Shown: positions 14,168 through 18,443 of the stretch, one piece after another
Layout of the letters: each line of letters starts with the position of its first letter
How positions within the stretch are numbered: the stretch's first letter is position 1
Assembly (NCBI GenBank): GCA_035946175.1
Contig: DASYZQ010000011.1
Coordinates: 1-18,443, forward strand
Origin: DASYZQ01 sp035946175
Lineage (GTDB): Bacteria; Patescibacteriota; Saccharimonadia; Saccharimonadales; UBA4665
Direction: 5' to 3'
Length of the DNA: 18,443 nt
Position numbers and translations under genes: made by a program
The notes under the pieces: model-generated
What the model was told of the DNA's origin: nothing
Databases searched by the model: none
The model's input: only the letters and a program-made list of their open reading frames with translations

Positions 14168-14223
14168 GTTAGGGCTCTCTGTGTGGTGAGCTTTCCACCA
14201 TGTAAAATCGGGCCAGCCCTAAC
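14168..14223. other. Inverted repeat with nested hairpin in gene-free spacer
   Basis: Perfect 9-base arms GTTAGGGCT (14168-14176) and AGCCCTAAC (14215-14223) enclose 38 bases holding a second small hairpin, TGGTG (14184-14188) and CACCA (14196-14200). It lies in the 232-base spacer 14097-14328 between clpP and the 532-residue gene. No T-run follows on either strand, so it is not a classical terminator, and I see no tRNA features. The remainder of this spacer, 14224-14328, shows nothing I can name. Confidence 0.45.
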
Positions 14224-14328
14224 ACTCGGTGTGCCTCACAAAAAATGCGACATTACACTGGTTAGCGTAGGCAAGAAGGTGCCCCCCCTCGGCGCCAAAC
14301 TATCTAGTGTGCTGTACGAGGAGCATCG

Positions 14329-15927
14329 CTACACCTTGCGGCTGTGCTCGTTGACCATCCTCTCAGCTTGTTCAAGCGCCTTAGTCCGCTTGCTATCCTT
14401 GTGCCCCATCAGGCCCTCAATATACAACGGTCCAGCCACAGAATGTGAACCACCATGTATAATCCGTCCATCGGTAGCTTGCCACATCCCCCCAATATGT
14501 ATGAGGCGTTTCTCTTTGGGAAGATAGACAACGAAGCTTCGCAAGAGCGTCTTAAAGTGCCCTTCCATACCTGCAATAACACGCTCTCCTGGATTTTGAT
14601 TTCCGTAATGCTCTACGCTACGAATGAGCGTTCGGTCTGTATATGTCCTAGTTTCAAGACTTTCTTCCTGTGTGCCGATAAACTGCACACCTACTTCAGC
14701 CAAACTTTCGGGCTCTTTGTAGGGCTGGATAACTATTGGCTTGTCCGCATCCTTGCCAAATTTGCGTTCTATTTGTTGTATACATGATACGCCTTTAGGT
14801 TTTGTGCCGCGATTGCTATAGATTGCTGTGTGCCCAGTGCGTGCACTATAGAGTGTTTTGAACACGAGCAATTGTCCCGGATTCTCTGTTTCCCATTGGC
14901 TCCCGAACGCAGCAGCAACATCGAGATTGGCAGCGAGCACAGCAAGTTTTTCGGGTACGAGCGGCCATTTGCTATCCCGCTGCCAAGCCATAGTAATACT
15001 TCTGGGGCCGTAACGATTCATATGTTCCGCAAATCCTGGCATGTCACGGTAAGCACGTACAGACAGAGCTACCTCGTCGATACCAAAACGTTTGCCATGG
15101 AGCAGCCATTCTTCATGAATATCACCGTGCCAGTGGTCTTCGTTGTGAGCATAGAATGGTTGTAGCAGATGTTCGTAATACTCAGATCTTCTGTCTGTAG
15201 GCTTCTGACTTGTTCGCCAATGTACACCATTCTGTTCAAGAATGGCTAACTCTAATGGGGTACTACGTTGGATGTAAGCTACCTGTTCTTCACCGCTATC
15301 GTCATAAAAAGATATCCGAGCAAAATCTTGACGAATGCGGGGCGAGGCAATTGATGGACCATCGGGGTATTGGAACAATTCTGAGGTGTAGATCGGCATA
15401 CCTAACTGGTTCTCAAGCGCACGAAGATACGTTTCGGCAACGGGGTTTATATCTGGTAATGCAGGCCAGAGGCTGCACACATCATCAAGTTCGCAGATCT
15501 GAATATTTCCCTGTTTGTCTACAATAACATCAAAACGCCCAACAAGCATAGGCACACCATGCTCGCGACGAGCAAGCGTGTCCTCGATAGCATAATGTTG
15601 AAAGAGTCGTGCTGCATACGTTTCGAGTACAGCGGCGATCTTTCGGTGCATAATGATGGGCTGCGGTACGACAGTTAAATAGGCGTTCGGCTTATACCAG
15701 TTGGCACGCATAGGTAGTAACAGCAGTCTGTCGCTATGATGGCTATCCAAAGTATCGCGGGGTAGGCGCCACTGATTCTTGACGCGAGAGAGGGTTATAT
15801 AGGCCTGTTCGCCTATCGGTAGGGTTACGTGCAAATGTTTCAGCCGGGCAAAGTCTTGACCCAGATCGTCGGAGCTACTCCGAATTGCCGCAGCAATAGC
15901 CGATTGAAAATGAGTTTGAGTTAACAT
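14329..15927 (-). CDS. Unrecognised 532-residue protein with ATP-grasp-like motifs
   Basis: A long, clearly coding ORF with no family I can name firmly. The segment GRFDVIVDKQGNIQICELDD (130-149) resembles the hydrophobic-Asp...Glu-x-Asn strands of circularly permuted ATP-grasp enzymes (glutathionylspermidine synthase type). It is followed by LLVFKTLYSARTGH (353-366), a possible nucleotide-binding Lys plus Gly-rich loop, then IVIQPYKEP (398-406), LLRSFVVYL (461-469) and IGGMWQATDGRIIHGG (478-493), which resemble the C-terminal metal/ATP strands. The inferred role is an ATP-dependent carboxylate-amine ligase, substrate unknown; the usual Asn after Glu146 is Asp148, so activity is not assured. 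No signal peptide or membrane segment. The ribosome site is weak (AAGAAA about 7 bases before ATG). It stands alone, with 123- and 373-base spacers to slipin and clpP. Confidence 0.8.
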   Translation of the reverse strand: MLTQTHFQSAIAAAIRSSSDDLGQDFARLKHLHVTLPIGEQAYITLSRVKNQWRLPRDTLDSHHSDRLLLLPMRANWYKPNAYLTVVPQPIIMHRKIAAVLETYAARLFQHYAIEDTLARREHGVPMLVGRFDVIVDKQGNIQICELDDVCSLWPALPDINPVAETYLRALENQLGMPIYTSELFQYPDGPSIASPRIRQDFARISFYDDSGEEQVAYIQRSTPLELAILEQNGVHWRTSQKPTDRRSEYYEHLLQPFYAHNEDHWHGDIHEEWLLHGKRFGIDEVALSVRAYRDMPGFAEHMNRYGPRSITMAWQRDSKWPLVPEKLAVLAANLDVAAAFGSQWETENPGQLLVFKTLYSARTGHTAIYSNRGTKPKGVSCIQQIERKFGKDADKPIVIQPYKEPESLAEVGVQFIGTQEESLETRTYTDRTLIRSVEHYGNQNPGERVIAGMEGHFKTLLRSFVVYLPKEKRLIHIGGMWQATDGRIIHGGSHSVAGPLYIEGLMGHKDSKRTKALEQAERMVNEHSRKV

Positions 15928-16005
15928 GCTGTTTCTTGCATATATGCGGAAAATGACATCCTGCTCAACCGTGCAAGTCCTAAGTATCCGATATACCGAA
16001 ACTGC

Positions 16006-16022
16006 CTTGAACTCGAGTCAAG
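16006..16022. promoter_or_regulatory. Near-palindrome upstream of the 532-residue gene
   Basis: CTTGAACTCGAGTCAAG: arms CTTGA and TCAAG around a CTCGAG core with one extra base. It lies in the 123-base spacer 15928-16050. On the minus strand it contains TTGACT, but no -10 lies at a proper distance. It could be a repressor operator; support is the symmetry only. I see no terminator in this spacer. Confidence 0.25.
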
Positions 16023-16050
16023 CGTATCCTAATTAGTGTTCTCTACGCTT

Positions 16051-16818
16051 TCAGGTAATTTTTTCTTTACTTAAAAATGATCTGATGCTGGAAACAGTAT
16101 CCATGAACTGAGCCGGGAATATAATGGTACTATTCTTGTCCGATGCTATTTCAGTCAGTACTTGGAGATTGCGCAGTTGCAGAGCGATCGGGTGTTTAGC
16201 AATAACGTCCGCCGCTTCGGCTAACTTGGCAGCACTAAGTTGTTCACCCTCGGCGGCGATGACCTTCGCTCGTTTCTCTCGCTCAGCTTGAGGTGCCGCG
16301 GCCATGGCACTCTGCATGCTTGCTGGCAATTGAATGTCTTTCAACTCAACCGCAGATACATAAACACCCCATTGTTCGGTGGTTTTATCAAGAATGCCCT
16401 TGATTGCATCATTGATGGTTGAAGTTTCGCTCAATACGGAATCGAGCGGACTTTGACCTACTACATTCCGGACAGTTGTCTGGGCAATCTGGTAAATGGC
16501 TGCAGCAACATTTTCAATTGCCACAACTGATTTTGTTGGATCTGCAACCTGATAATACGCCACCGCCGCGACGTCGACAGAGACGTTGTCTTTGGTAATG
16601 ATTTTTTGGGAATCGACCGGCAATGTCACGATACGTAGTGATACTTTACGCATCTGGTCAACAATCGGAATAATGACATGGAATCCAGGATCTTTGACGT
16701 TCTTGCGGACACGGCCAAGTCGAAATACAACACCACGTTCATACTGGGTGACAATCCGTATTCCATTCAGAATAATAACGAAAACCACTATGCTGATAAT
16801 AATCAATGCAGCTGTCAT
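16051..16818 (-). CDS. Slipin-type SPFH/Band 7 membrane protein
   Basis: A stomatin/slipin family membrane-scaffold protein, 255 residues. One N-terminal membrane segment (about 4-20, ALIIISIVVFVIILNGI) is followed by the SPFH domain: YERGVVFRLGRVRKNVKDPG (26-45), IIPIVDQMRKVSLRI, DSQKIITKDNVSVDVAAVAYYQV, and RNVVGQSPLDSVLS. Then comes the coiled region with AEREKRAKVIAAEGE and a C-terminal oligomerisation segment ending IRSFLSKEKIT. Slipins form oligomers at membrane microdomains and are usually paired with an NfeD protease, which is not adjacent here. A strong ribosome site AAAGGAGG lies a few bases before the ATG. It starts 45 bases after tig, on the same strand, so the two are probably co-transcribed. 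Its exact role here is unknown. Confidence 0.92.
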   Translation of the reverse strand: MTAALIIISIVVFVIILNGIRIVTQYERGVVFRLGRVRKNVKDPGFHVIIPIVDQMRKVSLRIVTLPVDSQKIITKDNVSVDVAAVAYYQVADPTKSVVAIENVAAAIYQIAQTTVRNVVGQSPLDSVLSETSTINDAIKGILDKTTEQWGVYVSAVELKDIQLPASMQSAMAAAPQAEREKRAKVIAAEGEQLSAAKLAEAADVIAKHPIALQLRNLQVLTEIASDKNSTIIFPAQFMDTVSSIRSFLSKEKIT

Positions 16819-16863
16819 GATTCCTCCTTTGAGGCTTATTGTAGCACCATGATAGCCAAACGG

Positions 16864-18153
16864 CTATTTGGCTACGGCGTATGCCTTGATAGCAGCGATC
16901 GTTTTTTCGGTAGCAAGCCGTGAGGCGATGCTACGCCGTGTCTCGGGTTTATCAAATTCAGCCAACATTTGGGGGTCTTTTCCGTACTGGGATCGTAAGC
17001 TTTGCAACCGCTCTTCAAGTTCGCTGGTGTTCACTGAAATGTGCTCCTGTTCGGCGATTTCGGCCAGCATAATGCCGGCTTTTACCCTAAGCTCAGCGTC
17101 AGGGCGAAGTTTTTCGCGGTACTGTTCTTCACTCACATCTTCTGAGTCTAAAAATTCTTTCCAGGTCTGCCCGCGGTACACCAGATTCTGTTTTTTGTCA
17201 TTAATAAGCCGGTCAATTTGTTCGTCGACGAGTACCTGCGGAATAGCCACTTTGGACTGCTCAGTAATCTTTAGGAGTAATTCGTCAACATAGGCTTGTT
17301 CGGCTTGTAGTTCCGTTTGGGCTTGGAGTTCTTTTTTAATGTCTGATTTCAGCTCTGCTACGGTCTTGAACGGGCCGACTTTGGCCGCAAAGTTATCGTC
17401 AACTTTCGGTTTAACGACCTCCTGTACCTTGATGACCGTTACCGTAAAGGTTACACGGCGGTTTTGGAGTGCTGAAACGCCGTAGTCCTTCGGGAAAGTC
17501 AAGTCAAAGGTCTTATCGTCGCCAGCCTTCAGACCGATGAGGTTTGTCTCAAATCCTGGGATGAATGTATCGCTGCCCAGCGCAAGTGGGTAGTTAGTGC
17601 CATCGGCGCCTTTCACCGGCTCTTTCATCTTACTGTCAGTACCTTTGAAATCGATCCAGACCTGATCAGTTTTTTTGGCTGCACGCTGCACGTCCTTTTT
17701 GTCTGAGGCTCGAACGCGCAAACTATCGATGACTGCATCAATGTCAGCTGCCGCGACACTGACTGGTTTGCGGGCCAATCTTATTTTTTTGTAGTCGGCC
17801 AGTGCGATATCACCGACTGCTTCAAAGCTCACTGTGAATGATACGGCATCAAAGGGGACGAACTTCTTGACTTCGACCTCGGGTTCACTGACCGGATGTA
17901 AATCCTCTTGCTTGAGGGCTGTCTGATAACCGTAATTTAATGCGCTATCCAGAAACTCGGACTGCAGGCTCTGCGGATTGACGTTACGCTCAACCATAGG
18001 AAGCGGCGCTTTGCCGGGTCGAAAACCGGGTATCCGCAGGTCCTTGCTGAATCGTTTTAGAACCTGCTCTTTAAGCTTTTCAAGTGTTGTACGGTCGAGA
18101 TCAATCTCTAGAGACACTTGAGTATCTTTGGGGCGGTTTTTCTTTATATGCAT
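16864..18153 (-). CDS. tig: Trigger factor (ribosome-bound chaperone / prolyl isomerase)
   Basis: Trigger factor binds ribosomal protein L23 at the exit tunnel and shields nascent chains. The 429 residues show all three domains. The N-terminal ribosome-binding domain has the signature GFRPGKAP (43-50). The FKBP-type isomerase domain (about 155-245) includes DQVWIDFKG, LALGSDTFIPGFETNLIGLKAGD and FPKDYGV. The helical C-terminal chaperone domain includes the TEQSKVAIPQVLVDEQIDRL region. The start ATG at 18153 is preceded by ACCTCCCT, the opposite of a Shine-Dalgarno sequence, and an extended -10 element lies 8 bases upstream, so the mRNA may be almost leaderless. The downstream partner is the slipin gene, 45 bases away. 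The common tig-clpP-clpX order is broken: clpP is nearby but separated by two genes. Confidence 0.96.
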   Translation of the reverse strand: MHIKKNRPKDTQVSLEIDLDRTTLEKLKEQVLKRFSKDLRIPGFRPGKAPLPMVERNVNPQSLQSEFLDSALNYGYQTALKQEDLHPVSEPEVEVKKFVPFDAVSFTVSFEAVGDIALADYKKIRLARKPVSVAAADIDAVIDSLRVRASDKKDVQRAAKKTDQVWIDFKGTDSKMKEPVKGADGTNYPLALGSDTFIPGFETNLIGLKAGDDKTFDLTFPKDYGVSALQNRRVTFTVTVIKVQEVVKPKVDDNFAAKVGPFKTVAELKSDIKKELQAQTELQAEQAYVDELLLKITEQSKVAIPQVLVDEQIDRLINDKKQNLVYRGQTWKEFLDSEDVSEEQYREKLRPDAELRVKAGIMLAEIAEQEHISVNTSELEERLQSLRSQYGKDPQMLAEFDKPETRRSIASRLATEKTIAAIKAYAVAK

Positions 18154-18161
18154 AGGGAGGT

Positions 18162-18190
18162 ACTGTATCAGATAGAGTGATATTTGGCCA
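18162..18190 (-). promoter_or_regulatory. Candidate near-leaderless promoter of tig
   Basis: Read on the minus strand: TGGCCA (18185-18190), 17 bases, TACAGT (18162-18167) preceded by TGA (extended -10). The predicted start near 18155 lies about 2 bases before the ATG. Each hexamer is about 4/6. The absence of any ribosome site at tig supports the idea independently. Confidence 0.4.
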
Positions 18191-18232
18191 GTGCAAGGCA
18201 GATGATGGTCTTGCGTAGGAACATAAGAGATC

Positions 18233-18253
18233 TATCTAGGCCCCTTTTAGATA
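18233..18253. other. Small inverted repeat upstream of tig
   Basis: TATCTA (18233-18238) and TAGATA (18248-18253) flank a 9-base loop. It is one of several dyads in the 290-base gene-free right end (18154-18443). GCGCC/GGCGC arms follow at about 18256-18282. Function unknown; short arms may be chance. Confidence 0.2.
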
Positions 18254-18291
18254 AGCGCCACTTCTAAAATAACAGCGGCGCCTTTGAAATC

Positions 18292-18443
18292 AAGGAGTAA
18301 AAAACCTGAATCTCGAAACTCTCTCTACCATCCAAGTACGAGTAGCTGGTACCCGAGTAGTATCCGGAGATAGTGCAGGGCGTAGCCCTGCACAGAGCGA
18401 GGGAACGAGCTCTGTAAGTGGAGATGTTGTTTCAGGTAGTCGA
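18292..18443 (+). CDS. Possible 5' end of a plus-strand gene with CTG start (partial, doubtful)
   Basis: AAGGAG (18292-18297) is followed after 8 bases by CTG (18306-18308), from which the frame stays open to the window edge: 46 codons, beginning NLETLSTIQVRVAG after the start and continuing Ser/Gly-rich. The spacing is ideal for a ribosome site, and a divergent gene next to tig would be natural. However, there is no ATG, GTG or TTG in this frame, CTG starts are rare, all three minus-strand frames are also open here, and two strong hairpins lie within it. No family recognised. Confidence 0.2.
18373..18414. repeat. Two adjacent short hairpins
   Basis: GTGCAGGGC (18373-18381), loop GTA, GCCCTGCAC (18385-18393), a perfect 9-bp stem. 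It is followed at once by CAGAGC (18393-18398), a 10-base loop and GCTCTG (18409-18414). The two stems share one base. No T-run follows on either strand in the window. They could be a mobile palindromic repeat or a structured RNA. Confidence 0.6.

Noticed and set aside
14160..14230. tRNA-like element from the AGGGCT...AGCCCT arms
   Set aside because: No T-arm GGTTCRA sequence, no anticodon arm of the right size, and total length is too short.
14183..14527. 114-residue plus-strand ORF across the spacer and the 3' end of the 532-residue gene
   Set aside because: More than half is antisense to the long ORF, there is no ribosome site, and the sequence is not protein-like at its end.
490..18153. 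Alternative genetic code (UGA as Gly, as in SR1/Gracilibacteria)
   Set aside because: All conserved genes are complete without in-frame TGA and Gly positions use GGN codons.

Overview
The window is bacterial and nearly all of it is read from the minus strand. In transcription order (high to low coordinate) it encodes trigger factor, a slipin-type SPFH protein, an unrecognised 532-residue protein with ATP-grasp-like motifs, ClpP, RNA polymerase beta and beta', ribosomal S12 and S7, a small unknown protein, EF-G, EF-Tu, ribosomal S10 and a small hypothetical protein. The compact layout and diverged universal proteins suggest the Candidate Phyla Radiation/Patescibacteria, probably a Saccharibacteria (TM7)-like organism. 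This is inference from gene order and sequence character, not a database match. No in-frame TGA occurs in any of the conserved genes, so nothing suggests the UGA=Gly code of SR1/Gracilibacteria.

Layout. (1) 1-489: left edge, with two overlapping open frames on opposite strands that cannot both be firmly called. (2) 490-5552: a str-type operon, rpsL-rpsG-(116-residue ORF)-fusA-tuf-rpsJ. tuf has a good promoter of its own. rpsJ is last and is not followed by rplC. (3) 5704-13127: rpoB-rpoC, tightly coupled. (4) 13345-14096: clpP, under a sigma70-type promoter that overlaps a perfect CIRCE operator, so it is predicted to be HrcA-controlled. (5) 14097-14328: a gene-free stretch with an 18-nt tandem duplication and a long-armed inverted repeat. 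(6) 14329-15927: the ATP-grasp-like orphan. (7) 16051-18153: slipin and tig, probably co-transcribed, with a possible leaderless promoter at tig. (8) 18154-18443: right edge without a confident gene, containing two adjacent hairpins. I found no convincing Rho-independent terminator.

Together the genes form a core gene-expression block: RNA synthesis (RpoB/RpoC), ribosome proteins (S12, S7, S10), elongation factors (EF-G, EF-Tu), nascent-chain folding (trigger factor) and protein turnover (ClpP).

The unusual content lies inside these housekeeping proteins. EF-G keeps its phosphate-binding motifs but has lost both guanine-recognition motifs (NKxD reads NKIN; the SA motif reads GGDG). The beta' subunit has lost every cysteine of its two zinc sites and carries a strongly altered trigger loop. 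S12 has Pro where the decoding-centre Lys88 normally sits. EF-Tu in the same operon is canonical, which argues against general sequence error.
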